A stretch of 64,000 nt of DNA from an uncultured Roseibium sp. (GTDB taxonomy: Bacteria > Pseudomonadota > Alphaproteobacteria > Rhizobiales > Stappiaceae). The stretch is from the NCBI RefSeq assembly GCF_963675985.1, contig NZ_OY780958.1, positions 1,488,001 through 1,552,000 of the forward strand, written 5' to 3'. Below are positions 18,449 through 28,319 of this stretch, piece after piece. The notes beneath the pieces are model-generated. The model was not told the DNA's origin. It searched no databases and saw nothing but the letters and a program-made list of their open reading frames with translations. Each line of letters starts with the position of its first letter. Positions within the stretch are counted from its first letter, which is position 1. A program made the position numbers and the translations under genes.

Positions 18449-19612
18449 ATGGCCTTTCTGCCTGGCCAGGTATCTAAACGTAGTAATATTGCCCCTTTTT
18501 TGGCGATGGAAGTGTTGATCGAAGCAGCCCGGTTGGAAGATCAAGGCAGAAAGATCGTCCACATGGAAGTCGGGCAACCCGGGGATCCCGCGCCCGAAAA
18601 AGCCCGTAACGCTGCCAAGCGGGCACTCGACGAGAAATTGATCGGCTATACCGAAACGGCGGGTGTCATTCCGCTGCGCGAAAACCTCTCCCGATATTAT
18701 CTCGAGACCTACGGTCAGGAAGTCGACAAGGATCGCTTCATCGTGACGACGGGGTCGTCTGCGGGTTTCAATCTTGCCTTTCTCGCCGCTTTTGATCCGG
18801 GGGACCGGATCGTCCTGACTGCACCGGGCTATCCGGCCTACCGTGGAATCATCAGCGCCCTCGGGCTGGTTCCGGTGGAGATTGAGGTTGGTCCGGAAAC
18901 CCGCTGGAGCCTGACGCCTGAGCTGATCGCGCAGGCGCAGGCCGATGGTCCTATCAAAGGGGTCCTTGTGGCGAGCCCGGCCAATCCGACCGGAACCATG
19001 ATGCCACCGGAGAAGCTGGAGGAACTGGTCAGATACTGTGGAGAAGAGGGAATCTGGTTTATCTCGGACGAGATTTATCACGGCCTCGTCTACGAGGGGC
19101 GGCAGGAGACCGCGCTGGCTTTTTCCGATCAGGTCATCATCATCAACAGCTTTTCGAAGTATTTCTGCATGACCGGTTGGCGTATCGGTTGGATGATCCT
19201 GCCGGAGGCGCTGTTGCGGCCAGTCGAACTCCTTGCACAAAGCCTGTATATCTCCCCGCCCGAGCTGTCCCAGATCGCGGCGACCGCGGCGCTTGAGTGT
19301 TGCGATGAGCTGGAGCTTGTGAAGGCCGGTTACGCGAGAAACCGGGAGTTGCTCCTCAAGGGACTGCCCGAACTCGGTTTTGATAAGCTGCTTCCGGTTG
19401 ACGGGGCGTTCTATATCTACGCCGACACCAGCGCCTTTTCGCCGAATTCGCTCGAATTCACCAAGACCATGCTTCATGAAGCCGGTGTGGCGGCAACGCC
19501 TGGGCTGGATTTCGATCCGGTTCATGGCGCTGAATATACGCGCTTCTCCTTTGCCGGCGCCTATGAGGACATGGAACTGGCACTGGTTCACCTGAAGGAC
19601 TGGCTGGGCTGA
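18449..19612 (+). CDS. Class I/II PLP-dependent aminotransferase
   Basis: Aminotransferase of the aspartate-aminotransferase superfamily, 387 residues. An excellent GGAGGTG ribosome site precedes the ATG. Motifs seen: VGQPGDPAP, IGYTETAGVIPLRENLSRYY, TTGSSAGFNLAFLAAFDPGDRI, SPANPTGTMM, FISDEIYHGLVYEG (the Asp binding the PLP nitrogen) and FSKYFCMTGWRIGWMI with the Schiff-base Lys at residue 237. The C-terminal Arg lies in AEYTRFSFAG. The amino-acid substrate cannot be assigned from sequence alone. It is probably monocistronic, ending at a shared bidirectional terminator facing rne. Confidence 0.9.
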   Translation: MAFLPGQVSKRSNIAPFLAMEVLIEAARLEDQGRKIVHMEVGQPGDPAPEKARNAAKRALDEKLIGYTETAGVIPLRENLSRYYLETYGQEVDKDRFIVTTGSSAGFNLAFLAAFDPGDRIVLTAPGYPAYRGIISALGLVPVEIEVGPETRWSLTPELIAQAQADGPIKGVLVASPANPTGTMMPPEKLEELVRYCGEEGIWFISDEIYHGLVYEGRQETALAFSDQVIIINSFSKYFCMTGWRIGWMILPEALLRPVELLAQSLYISPPELSQIAATAALECCDELELVKAGYARNRELLLKGLPELGFDKLLPVDGAFYIYADTSAFSPNSLEFTKTMLHEAGVAATPGLDFDPVHGAEYTRFSFAGAYEDMELALVHLKDWLG

Positions 19613-19645
19613 CACAAACCGTCACTGTGTTTCAATCGGCGGGGA

Positions 19646-19678
19646 CAAAAAAAGCGGCCAGGCGGCCGCTTTTCTTGT
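19646..19678. terminator. Bidirectional terminator between the aminotransferase gene and rne
   Basis: AAAAAAAGCGGCC-aggc-GGCCGCTTTTCTT: a perfect 6-bp GC stem with A and T runs on both sides, placed between two convergent genes. Confidence 0.88.
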
Positions 19679-19709
19679 TTTTGTCGGTTGTTCAGGATTT
19701 CAGGGGCGG

Positions 19710-22334
19710 TCAGAAGAAAGACCGTCGCTGCCACCAGCCGCCGCGCTTCGGCTTCTTTTCGGCATCGCTGTCACCATCGGTTGCCTTTTCGCTGGTCACC
19801 ACCGGTTCGGCCGGTTCGGCTGCCGGGACCGGGGTGCGAACCTCGGTTTCACCGGTGTCCTTTTCGGCAGGTGGGACCGATTCTTCGGCTGTTTCGGAAA
19901 CTTCGGTCTTAGCCTCAACAACCTCAACCTCAGTCTCAGCCACGGCTTCTGCCGGAGCGGCTTCGGTATCAGCGGGTTCGTCACCGGCAGTGGTCTGTTC
20001 CTGAGCTTTGTCGTCTTCCGATGTTTCGGCTCCGGCCTCTGCGGCTGCTTCGGTTTCCTGGGATTCGTCGCCGTTTTCGCCATTTTCGTCGTTTCGACGT
20101 CCCCGGCGTCCGCCCCGACGGCCACGGCGGCGCTTGCGGCGCGGTTCGTCATCGGACGTGCCGTCTTCGCTTTCCTGCCCGTCGGCCCGGTCGGTTTCCT
20201 CATCACCGGTTTCGCTGCCGTCGCCATTGTCTTCCTGGGGGCTTTTGGCCTCCGGATCTTCGGCAGAACCATCGGCGCCGCCCCGGCGGCGTTTGCGCCG
20301 CCGCTTACGGCGGCGATCGCGGTCACCGTCGTCCTGGGAGCGGTCCGGCGTTTCGTTCAGGTCTTCTTCTTCTTCCTCTTCCGGAATGATCGTATCCGGC
20401 TGGACAATCGGAACGACCTGCGGCTGGCGATCCCGATCGATCGGATCGGCGCGTTCCAGCACATAATGCTGGCCGTTGACCATGTCGTCGGCCTGAACCT
20501 CGATCCAGACAGCGAAGCGGGCTTCCAGATCGGACAGGTTCGCGCGTTTCTGATTGAGAATGTAAAGGGCGACCGGGGCGGTGGTCCGGATGACCAGGTT
20601 GTGGGTCGCCCCCTTCAGCAGGTTGTCTTCAAGCGAACGAAGAACGTGCAGCGCCACCGATTCCACCGACCGGATCATTCCTGTTCCCGAGCAGTGCGGG
20701 CAGGGGGTTGTGGAGCTCTCCAGAACGCCGGTCCGGATGCGCTGGCGCGACATTTCCAGGAGACCGAAATGAGAAATGCGGCCGACCTGGATGCGCGCCC
20801 GGTCGTTTTTCAGGCAATCCTTCAAACGCCGCTCGACGGTCCGGTTGTTCTTGTTCTCCTCCATGTCGATGAAGTCGATCACGACGAGACCGGCAAGATC
20901 GCGCAGGCGCAACTGGCGGGTGACCTCCTCGGCCGCCTCCAGGTTGGTCTGCAGGGCCGTGTCCTCGATATTGTGCTCGCGGGTCGATTTGCCCGAGTTC
21001 ACATCAATGGAGACCAGCGCTTCCGTCTGGTTGATGACGATGTAGCCGCCGGATTTCAGCGTCACCTGCGGGGAGAACATCGCATCGAGTTGCGGTTCGA
21101 CGCCGTTTCGGATGAAGATCGGAGAGGGATCGCGGTAAGGCTGGACGTTCTTGGCATGGCTCGGCATGAGCATGCGCATGAAGTCCTTGGCCTCGCGGTA
21201 GCCTTCGTCCCCGGCGACAAGAACTTCGTTGATGTCCTTGTTGTAGAGATCGCGGATCGAACGCTTGATCAGGCTGCCTTCCTCGTACACGAGGCTTGGC
21301 GCGCTTGATTTCAAGGTGAGTTCGCGCACGTTTTCCCATAGGCGCATCAGGTATTCGAAATCGCGCTTGATTTCGGCCTTGGTGCGGCTGGCTCCTGCTG
21401 TGCGCAGGATGACGCCCATGCCTTCCGGCACATCCAGTTCGGATGCGATTTTCTTCAGGCGCTTGCGGTCGGTCGGCTGGGTGATCTTGCGGGAAATGCC
21501 GCCGCCACGGCCCGTATTCGGCATCAGCACCGAGTAACGGCCGGCGAGAGACAGATAGGTCGTCAGAGCGGCGCCCTTGTTGCCGCGCTCTTCCTTGACC
21601 ACCTGAACCAGAATGACCTGGCGGCGCTTGATCACTTCCTGGATCTTGTACTGGCGACGCGGCGGTTGGCGGCGCACCGGCAGTTCTTCCAGGGCATCTT
21701 CGGCCCCGACGGATTCGACCTGATCTTCGCCGTCCGTATCCCCGTCATCGTCGTCTTCGGCGGTCTTTGCCTCGACTTCGTCATCGGAGTCCGGGTCGGA
21801 GTCGTCCGCGGCCTCAGCCGTCACGTCTTCGGAAGCCGCCGCATTTCCTGCGGAACTCGCATCTGCGTCGGCTTCAGAGGTTGCGGCTTCGGCTGACTTA
21901 TCGGCTGTTTCGTCCGCCGCGTCGGTGTCGACAGCTTCGGATGCAACGGTTTCATCCGTCCGATTGGCCGCGGCTTTCGAGCGTCTGCCGCGTCTCGGCT
22001 TGCGCGCGGGAGCTTCGTCCTCGTCGCCTGAGTCGTCTTTTTGTTCGGCGTGGTGTTCCGCGTCGAGAAGCGCCTGCCGGTCGGCGACCGGGATCTGATA
22101 ATAGTCGGGATGGATTTCGCTGAAAGCGAGGAAGCCGTGCCGATTCCCACCGTATTCGACGAATGCCGCCTGGAGGGAGGGCTCTACTCTCGTGACTTTT
22201 GCTAGATAAATGTTCCCGCGTAATTGTTTTCTATTAGCTGCTTCGAAGTCGAATTCTTCAACCCGATTGCCACGTACGACGACGACCCGGGTCTCTTCCG
22301 GGTGGGCCGCGTCGATCAGCATCTTGTTTGCCAT
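19710..22334 (-). CDS. rne: Ribonuclease E/G family endoribonuclease
   Basis: Endonuclease that initiates mRNA decay and processes rRNA and tRNA; scaffold of the RNA degradosome. The ATG at 22334 (MANKMLIDAAHPEETRVVVV, with GGAGA upstream) gives 874 residues. The S1 domain is split by a very acidic insert at residues ~98-235, then resumes at YKIQEVIKRRQVILVQVVKEE. The catalytic core has the DNase-I-like acidic residues (VSIDVNSGKSTREHNIEDTALQTNLEAA). The Zn-link CPHCSGTG is near residue 545. The C-terminal half is disordered, with Arg-rich RNA-binding tracts (RRKRRRKRRRGG) and acidic runs. It ends GGWWQRRSFF, a GWW motif known in Caulobacter to bind PNPase. Confidence 0.96.
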   Translation of the reverse strand: MANKMLIDAAHPEETRVVVVRGNRVEEFDFEAANRKQLRGNIYLAKVTRVEPSLQAAFVEYGGNRHGFLAFSEIHPDYYQIPVADRQALLDAEHHAEQKDDSGDEDEAPARKPRRGRRSKAAANRTDETVASEAVDTDAADETADKSAEAATSEADADASSAGNAAASEDVTAEAADDSDPDSDDEVEAKTAEDDDDGDTDGEDQVESVGAEDALEELPVRRQPPRRQYKIQEVIKRRQVILVQVVKEERGNKGAALTTYLSLAGRYSVLMPNTGRGGGISRKITQPTDRKRLKKIASELDVPEGMGVILRTAGASRTKAEIKRDFEYLMRLWENVRELTLKSSAPSLVYEEGSLIKRSIRDLYNKDINEVLVAGDEGYREAKDFMRMLMPSHAKNVQPYRDPSPIFIRNGVEPQLDAMFSPQVTLKSGGYIVINQTEALVSIDVNSGKSTREHNIEDTALQTNLEAAEEVTRQLRLRDLAGLVVIDFIDMEENKNNRTVERRLKDCLKNDRARIQVGRISHFGLLEMSRQRIRTGVLESSTTPCPHCSGTGMIRSVESVALHVLRSLEDNLLKGATHNLVIRTTAPVALYILNQKRANLSDLEARFAVWIEVQADDMVNGQHYVLERADPIDRDRQPQVVPIVQPDTIIPEEEEEEDLNETPDRSQDDGDRDRRRKRRRKRRRGGADGSAEDPEAKSPQEDNGDGSETGDEETDRADGQESEDGTSDDEPRRKRRRGRRGGRRGRRNDENGENGDESQETEAAAEAGAETSEDDKAQEQTTAGDEPADTEAAPAEAVAETEVEVVEAKTEVSETAEESVPPAEKDTGETEVRTPVPAAEPAEPVVTSEKATDGDSDAEKKPKRGGWWQRRSFF

Positions 22335-22973
22335 TGATGTTTGTCTCCACGGCAGCCCTGCGTCGTTCGCCGTAATGGGGCGCAACGCCCGAAGCTTGGT
22401 GGGCTACCGTATTGTTTATGATGTGCTGAGATACGGACAATGCGTTGGGCGCGGTCGGGCGATCAATACAAGCGGCCGCCGAAGCGTGGCCTGCTGGCAT
22501 GTTGATCGTCATGTGCATCGCGCGTGATCCTTCGGGGCAACGCATGCCCGTTGTTAAAGTCGTATGTCATTCTCTGGGGCGCGAATCACAGGAACATGTT
22601 CGCTGAAACCGCATCCCGCCATGCGGATTGGCAGTTCACTTTCCTGCTGGCTTGACATTCGGCCTTGGGAAGGTGAGACGATGCCGGGTCTGTTGTCCGT
22701 GCCTCCTCCGGTGTGACCGGGAGCTGGTGCTAATTGGGCCTATGGCCTCAAAAGTGACCCAATTGCGCTCCGAGATCACGATGACATGTGGATAGACCAG
22801 ATGATCCGTCATCGAGGATGGTATCGGTGGCAGACCGAAATCCGTAAGGTACTTTTACGATCCGCAACGCGCCTTTGCAAGCAAAGTAAAGCGCATGACC
22901 ATATTTCCCGGTATGCTTGGGTGCTTCGGGGAGCGCCGGGCGAATAATCCGGGCGACAGGTTCGACGCAGGAA
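22335..22973. other. Divergent intergenic region: rne leader and amidase upstream region
   Basis: About 640 bp without a convincing gene, between the divergent rne and amidase genes. It probably holds the long 5' leader of rne (RNase E leaders are often autoregulatory) and both promoters. A 7-bp inverted repeat, AATTGGG/CCCAATT, spans 22732-22764. No known RNA family could be recognised by eye. Confidence 0.4.
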
Positions 22974-24305
22974 ATGGCAATATTCCGTATGAATTCCGTT
23001 GGAAAACATTGGAAAATATGCGGTCAGGAGCATGTTCGACGGCCTGTATGGCGTTGGATTCCGGCTATTCTGTCTGTAATCGCGCTGGCTGTGGCCTTGA
23101 TGCCGGCAACGGTCCGGGCCGAGCCGCAGGAAGAAAAGCTGGTTCGTGTCACCGGCGCCAGGATCGCCGGAGACGATGATCGCACCCGATTCGTTCTTGA
23201 TCTCGATCAGCAACTGTCTCCGGTCATATCGGGTCTGGCCGATCCCTACCGGCTCATCATCGACCTCCCTGAAATCACTTTTGACCTGCCTGCGGATACC
23301 GGCAGGGACGGGCGCGGTCTGATCAAGGCCTGGCGCTATGGTCTGTTTGCGAAAGGCAAGTCCCGCATTGTGCTGGATGTGTCCGAGCCGGTCGCGATCG
23401 ACAAAACGTTCGTTCTGCCGGCCGTGGATGATCAGCCCGCCCGAATGGTGATCGACATCGTCAGAACCTCGCGCGACGGGTTCCTGAAATTCGTCCAGTC
23501 CTCAAGCGCAAAGCCCGTTATTAGCGCGAAGCGCGAAGAAAACGGAAAAGGCGACAGGCTGGCAAAGACGGATCGGCGGGACAAGCCGCTGATCATGCTC
23601 GATCCAGGACACGGCGGCATCGATACCGGTGCAGTCGGTGTCGCCGGTACGCTGGAAAAGGCTGTCGTGCTGGAGTTTTCCAGGATCCTGAGGCGCAAGC
23701 TGGAGGAAACCGGCCGCTATACGGTTCAAATGACCCGCGACGATGACACGTTCATCCCCCTGGGAGATCGGGTGGAGATTGGCCACAAGCAGCAGGCCGA
23801 TCTGTTCATTTCCGTCCATGCCGATTCCGTGGTTCGGGGGCGGAGCCTTGCACGCGGCGCAACGGTCTACACGCTGTCGGATCGGGCATCGGACCAATTG
23901 GCACAGGAAATCGCCGAGAGCGAAAACATGTCCGACGTCATCGCCGGCGTACAGCTCGATGACGAACCGGCCGATGTGGCGGACATCCTGATCGATCTCG
24001 CCCGGCGGGAAACCAGAAGCTTCTCCGTTTTCTTTGCCCGTTCCCTGGTGAGTGAGCTCAAGAGCGCGGTCCGGCTGATCCACAATCCGCATCGATCTGC
24101 GGGGTTTCGGGTGTTGAAGGCAAATGACGTGCCGTCCGTCCTGGTGGAACTTGGCTACCTGTCCAACAGCCACGATGAAAAGCTCCTGGTTTCCAACGAA
24201 TGGCGCGAACGCATGGCGGAGGCCATGGTCGAGGCGGTCGACACCTTTTTCCGTCCCCGGCTGGCTCAGGATCGAAGCCGGGAACATGAAAAGGTGGCGC
24301 AGTGA
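22974..24305 (+). CDS. amiC: N-acetylmuramoyl-L-alanine amidase with AMIN domain (AmiC-like)
   Basis: Periplasmic cell-separation enzyme that cleaves the stem peptide from N-acetylmuramic acid. The start is uncertain: ATGs at 22974 and 22989 are both plausible and neither has an ideally spaced ribosome site. From 22974 it is 443 residues. A signal peptide is around PAILSVIALAVALMPATVRAEP. The AMIN domain (residues ~50-150: LVRVTGARIAGDDDRTRFVLDL) is followed by Amidase_3, with zinc ligands in IMLDPGHGGIDTGAVG, the Glu in VLEFSRILRR, HADS in LFISVHADSVV, and the catalytic Glu in VLVELGYLSN. It lies upstream of mrcA, another cell-wall enzyme. Confidence 0.92.
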   Translation: MAIFRMNSVGKHWKICGQEHVRRPVWRWIPAILSVIALAVALMPATVRAEPQEEKLVRVTGARIAGDDDRTRFVLDLDQQLSPVISGLADPYRLIIDLPEITFDLPADTGRDGRGLIKAWRYGLFAKGKSRIVLDVSEPVAIDKTFVLPAVDDQPARMVIDIVRTSRDGFLKFVQSSSAKPVISAKREENGKGDRLAKTDRRDKPLIMLDPGHGGIDTGAVGVAGTLEKAVVLEFSRILRRKLEETGRYTVQMTRDDDTFIPLGDRVEIGHKQQADLFISVHADSVVRGRSLARGATVYTLSDRASDQLAQEIAESENMSDVIAGVQLDDEPADVADILIDLARRETRSFSVFFARSLVSELKSAVRLIHNPHRSAGFRVLKANDVPSVLVELGYLSNSHDEKLLVSNEWRERMAEAMVEAVDTFFRPRLAQDRSREHEKVAQ

Positions 24306-24530
24306 TGTGAAACGTGATCGGGCGGCGGTCGGAACAGGTCTTCTGCTGCCTCAGCATCGCCATATTGGTGGTAAAGGAAGTGCTATTAAACGCACGCCCG
24401 TGAATGGCATCATGTTGTATGAGTTGGCCCTGTGTTAAGGGTCGGGCGATAATATTGTCGGCGCGGGTCCGTATTCACGCGGTTGAATGGGATCCGACAC
24501 CGGTCGGGAAAGAAAGACGAGCCTCCTGGC

Positions 24531-26984
24531 ATGAAGTTTCTGGTGAAGTTTTTTGGCTATCTGTTCGGCATCGGCGCGGCCCTCGGCCTGCTGGTGGCTG
24601 CCGGCGTGTGGATGTATCTGGAAACTCTGAGCGCGGACCTGCCGGACTACACGGCGCTGAAGAACTACGAACCGCCGGTGATGACGCGTGTGCATGCTTC
24701 CGATGGTCAGCTGATGGCCGAATATGCGCATCAGCGGCGGCTGTTCCTGCCCATTCAGGCCGTACCGGACCTCGTCAAGGACGCCTTTATTTCGGCGGAA
24801 GACAAGAATTTCTATCACCACATCGGTGTGGATCCGGAGGGAATCGCGCGAGCGGTGGTGTTCTACCTGAAGAATATCGGCACGGGACGCCGGCCCCAGG
24901 GGGCTTCGACGATTACCCAGCAGGTGGCAAAGAACTTCCTGCTGACGAACGAGTTCTCCATTGACCGCAAGATCAAGGAAGCCATTCTGTCTCTGCGGAT
25001 CGAGCAGGCCTATACCAAGGACCAGATCCTGGAGCTCTATCTCAACGAGATCTACTTCGGCCTGGGCGCCTACGGTGTGGCGGCGGCATCGCTGGTCTAT
25101 TTCGACAAGTCCGTGCACGAACTGTCGATTGCGGAAATGGCCTATCTGGCGGCGTTGCCGAAGGGCCCGAACAATTATCATCCTTTCCGGCACAAGGCGG
25201 CCGCGATCGAGCGTCGGAACTGGGTGATCGACCGGATGGTCGACAACGGATACATCACCACCGAACAGGGCGAGGAAGCCAAGGCAGAACCGCTCAAGGT
25301 CACGCCGCGGGAAACCGGAACACGGCTCTTTGCCGCCGAATATTTTACTGAAGAAGTGCGTCGTGAAGTGGCGGATATCTTCGGCGAGAAGCGTCTTTAT
25401 GAAGGCGGACTGTCCATTCGCTCGTCTCTGGACCCGAAACTTCAGGCCATGGCGCGTAAATCGCTCATGGACGGGCTGATCAAGTTTGATCACGAACGCG
25501 GTAGCTGGCGCGGCCCGGTCGACAAGATTTCGATCGATGGCGACTGGGGACCCGAGCTTTCCAAGATCAATGGCCTGGACGACATTCCTGAATGGTCTCT
25601 CGCCGTGGTGCTTAAAGCCGGCGAAAGCCAGGCGGAAGTCGGTATCCAGCCCGGCAAGCTGCCGAGCGGACAGCTTTCCGACGAACGCAAGACCGGTCCG
25701 CTGTTCCTGGAGACCATGAAGTGGGCCAGGGTTCGCGGCAAGGCACCGAAAGCGGTTTCGGACGTGCTGTCGCCGGGCGATGTGGTCTATGTGGAACAAA
25801 GTTCGGTCGCGCCCGGATCCTACGAGCTGCGGCAGGTTCCGAAAGTGTCCGGCGCGCTTGTCGCCATGGATCCCTATACCGGACGTGTACTGGCTCTGGT
25901 CGGTGGTTTCAGCTACGCCCAGAGCGAGTTCAACCGCGCGACACAGGCCTACCGCCAGCCCGGATCGTCGTTCAAGCCGTTCATCTATGCTGCGGCGCTC
26001 GACAATGGGTACACCCCTTCATCCGTTGTCATGGATGCACCGCTTGAAATCAGCCAGGGTCCGGGCCTCGGCACCTGGCGGCCGCAGAACTACGGCGGCA
26101 AGTTTTACGGTCCGTCGACCCTGCGTACGGGGATTGAACTGTCCCGTAACGTGATGACGGTGCGTCTCGCGCAGGACATGGGCATGCCGCTCGTAGCGGA
26201 ATACGCGAAACGCTTCGGTATCTACGACAACATGTTGCCGGTCCTTTCCATGGCTCTTGGCGCCGGGGAGACCACGGTCATGCGCATGGCGACCGCCTAT
26301 GCCACGATCGCGAATGGCGGCAAGAAGGTGCGGCCCACCCTCATCGACCGGATCCAGGATCGTTACGGCCGGACCATCTTCAAGCATGACAGCCGCATCT
26401 GTGATGGTTGTAGCCAGGAGGTCTGGGAAGGCCAGGGCGAGCCGGAACTGATCGACAATCGCGAGCAGGTTCTCGATCCGATGACGGCTTATCAGATCAC
26501 CTCCATGATGGAGGGGGTCGTTCAACGCGGGACCGCGACCAGCGTTCGGGCCGTCGGACGTCCCGTTGCGGGCAAGACCGGCACCACGAACGACGAGAAG
26601 GACGCCTGGTTCATGGGCTTTACACCGGACCTGGTGGTTGGGGTGTTCGTGGGTTACGACACACCGAAACCCATGGGACGCGGTGCGACCGGTGGCCATG
26701 TGGCAGCCCCGATCTTCACGGAATTCGTGAAGGAAGCGCTGGCCGACAAGCCGCCGGTTGAATTCCGGGTGCCGAAGGGCCTTCAGCTCATTCCGATTAA
26801 TCGGCGGACCGGTCTGCGAGCGCAGGCGGGTACACCGGGCACGATCCTGGAGGCCTTCAAGCCGGGCATGGCACCGCCGGACAGCTACTCGGTGATCGGG
26901 TTCCAGGATGAAATGGGCGTGCCGAGGGATGTCTCCCCGGAAGCAGGGCAGGCAGTCCTGTCGGGCACCGGCGGCTTGTATTAG
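24531..26984 (+). CDS. mrcA: Penicillin-binding protein 1A (bifunctional glycosyltransferase/transpeptidase)
   Basis: Inner-membrane class A PBP that polymerises and cross-links peptidoglycan. From the ATG at 24531 it is 817 residues. Residues ~6-28 form the membrane anchor (FFGYLFGIGAALGLLVAAGVWMY). The glycosyltransferase domain has AEDKNFYHHIGVDPEGIARA (catalytic Glu), GASTITQQVAKNFLL and KIKEAILSLRIEQ. An OB-like segment follows. The transpeptidase has SSFKPF (SxxK), SRNVMTV (SxN) and KTGTTNDEKDAWF (KTG). Length and domain order match PBP1A. The amidase is 225 bp upstream and prfB 128 bp downstream. Confidence 0.96.
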   Translation: MKFLVKFFGYLFGIGAALGLLVAAGVWMYLETLSADLPDYTALKNYEPPVMTRVHASDGQLMAEYAHQRRLFLPIQAVPDLVKDAFISAEDKNFYHHIGVDPEGIARAVVFYLKNIGTGRRPQGASTITQQVAKNFLLTNEFSIDRKIKEAILSLRIEQAYTKDQILELYLNEIYFGLGAYGVAAASLVYFDKSVHELSIAEMAYLAALPKGPNNYHPFRHKAAAIERRNWVIDRMVDNGYITTEQGEEAKAEPLKVTPRETGTRLFAAEYFTEEVRREVADIFGEKRLYEGGLSIRSSLDPKLQAMARKSLMDGLIKFDHERGSWRGPVDKISIDGDWGPELSKINGLDDIPEWSLAVVLKAGESQAEVGIQPGKLPSGQLSDERKTGPLFLETMKWARVRGKAPKAVSDVLSPGDVVYVEQSSVAPGSYELRQVPKVSGALVAMDPYTGRVLALVGGFSYAQSEFNRATQAYRQPGSSFKPFIYAAALDNGYTPSSVVMDAPLEISQGPGLGTWRPQNYGGKFYGPSTLRTGIELSRNVMTVRLAQDMGMPLVAEYAKRFGIYDNMLPVLSMALGAGETTVMRMATAYATIANGGKKVRPTLIDRIQDRYGRTIFKHDSRICDGCSQEVWEGQGEPELIDNREQVLDPMTAYQITSMMEGVVQRGTATSVRAVGRPVAGKTGTTNDEKDAWFMGFTPDLVVGVFVGYDTPKPMGRGATGGHVAAPIFTEFVKEALADKPPVEFRVPKGLQLIPINRRTGLRAQAGTPGTILEAFKPGMAPPDSYSVIGFQDEMGVPRDVSPEAGQAVLSGTGGLY

Positions 26985-27029
26985 ACGCCACAGTTACCAC
27001 CTGATTTTCGAGGTGTTTACACCGGACGA

Positions 27030-27051
27030 GGCCGGGGCTAATGTCCCGGCC
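27030..27051 (+). terminator. Possible terminator of mrcA
   Basis: GGCCGGG and CCCGGCC pair perfectly around an 8-base loop, 45 bp after the mrcA stop. Only CAATTCGTT follows, so a U-tract is lacking and termination would be weak. Confidence 0.45.
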
Positions 27052-27112
27052 CAATTCGTTACCTGCGTTCCGTTTCGGAATCAGGTTTCCCACAAGCAAC
27101 AAGAGGTATTCG

Positions 27113-28244
27113 ATGCGCGCCGAGACGGAAGCCGTCGTTGATGACATCAAGCAGGCCATAAGCCTGCTGAGGAGGCATCTTTGACTGGGATCAAGCCCTG
27201 GTCAGACTCGATGAACTGAATGCGGCTTCGGAAGATCCGGAGCTTTGGAACGATCCTTCGCGCGCCCAGAAAATGATGCGCGAGCGTCAGCAGCTCGACG
27301 ACGGCATCACCGGCGTCAGGGAACTGGAACAGGACCTTGCCGACAACGTCGAACTGATCGAGCTCGGTGAGATGGAGGATGACAGCAGTGTCATCTCCGA
27401 GGCCGAAGACGCGCTCAAGGGCCTCAAGGACAAGGTCAACAAGCTGCAGCTGCAGTCTCTCCTGTCCGGCGAAGCCGATGCCAATGATGCCTATCTGGAG
27501 ATCAACTCCGGTGCCGGCGGCACGGAGAGCCAGGACTGGGCGTCCATGATGCTGCGCATGTACCGCCGTTGGGCGGAGCGGCGCGGCTACAAGGTCGAGG
27601 TTCTTGAATATCACGACGGTGAAGAAGCGGGCATCAAGTCGGCGACCCTGCTGATCAAGGGTGAAAACGCCTATGGCTGGCTGAAAACCGAGTCGGGTGT
27701 GCATCGCCTGGTGCGGATTTCGCCCTATGACAGCCAGGCCCGCCGGCACACCAGCTTCTCGAGCGCCTGGGTCTATCCGGTCATCGACGATTCGATCGAT
27801 ATCGAGGTCAATGAAAGCGATTGCCGGATCGATACCTACCGGGCTTCGGGCGCGGGCGGGCAGCACGTTAATACGACCGATTCCGCGGTGCGTATCACGC
27901 ACCAGCCGACCGGCATCGTGGTGCAGTGCCAGAGCGAGCGCTCACAGCACAAGAACCGGGCAACCGCCTGGTCGATGCTGAAGGCCCGGCTCTATGAGGC
28001 CGAGCTGAAGAAGCGCGAGGAGGCCGCCAATGCCGAGCAGGCCAACAAGACCGATATCGGCTGGGGGCATCAGATCCGTTCCTACGTTCTGCAGCCCTAT
28101 CAGTTGGTCAAGGACCTGAGGACCGGCATTGAAAGCACGTCGCCACAGGATGTGCTCGACGGGGCGCTCGATCCCTTCATGGAAGCGGCCCTTGCCCAGC
28201 GGGTCTTCGGTGGGGACGAAATTGAAGTCGAAGACGTCGAATAA
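27113..28244 (+). CDS. prfB: Peptide chain release factor 2, expressed by programmed +1 frameshift
   Basis: RF2 recognises UGA and UAA stop codons. Translation starts at the ATG at 27113 with AAGAGGT upstream. It reads 23 codons ([20 protein letters not shown] then RHL) to an in-frame TGA at 27182-27184. A +1 slip at CTT-TGA-C continues at GAC 27183 ([16 protein letters not shown]) to the stop at 28244, so the coding path is 27113-27181 joined to 27183-28244 (376 residues). The peptidyl-hydrolysis motif GGQ is in [18 protein letters not shown], and the codon-recognition region (SPF-type in RF2) is near the middle. The second frame alone has no start in the right place, so this is the autoregulated frameshift and not a sequencing error. 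Confidence 0.96.
27170..27185 (+). promoter_or_regulatory. prfB programmed +1 frameshift site
   Basis: AGGAGG (27170-27175) acts as an internal Shine-Dalgarno stimulator 3 bases before CTT TGA C (27179-27185). This is the canonical RF2 shift signal: low RF2 makes the ribosome pause at UGA and slip forward on CUU. Confidence 0.95.
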
Positions 28245-28264
28245 GGTCGCCGTCCAAACGAACG

Positions 28265-28298
28265 GAAAAAGGCGCCGCGGATCAGTGGCGCCTTTTTT
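28265..28298 (+). terminator. Intrinsic terminator of prfB
   Basis: AAAAAGGCGCC and GGCGCCTTTTTT pair around a 10-base loop, 20 bp after prfB. The A run makes it usable for the converging M23 gene too. Confidence 0.9.
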
Positions 28299-28319
28299 GT
28301 TGTTTGGCAGATTGAATTG

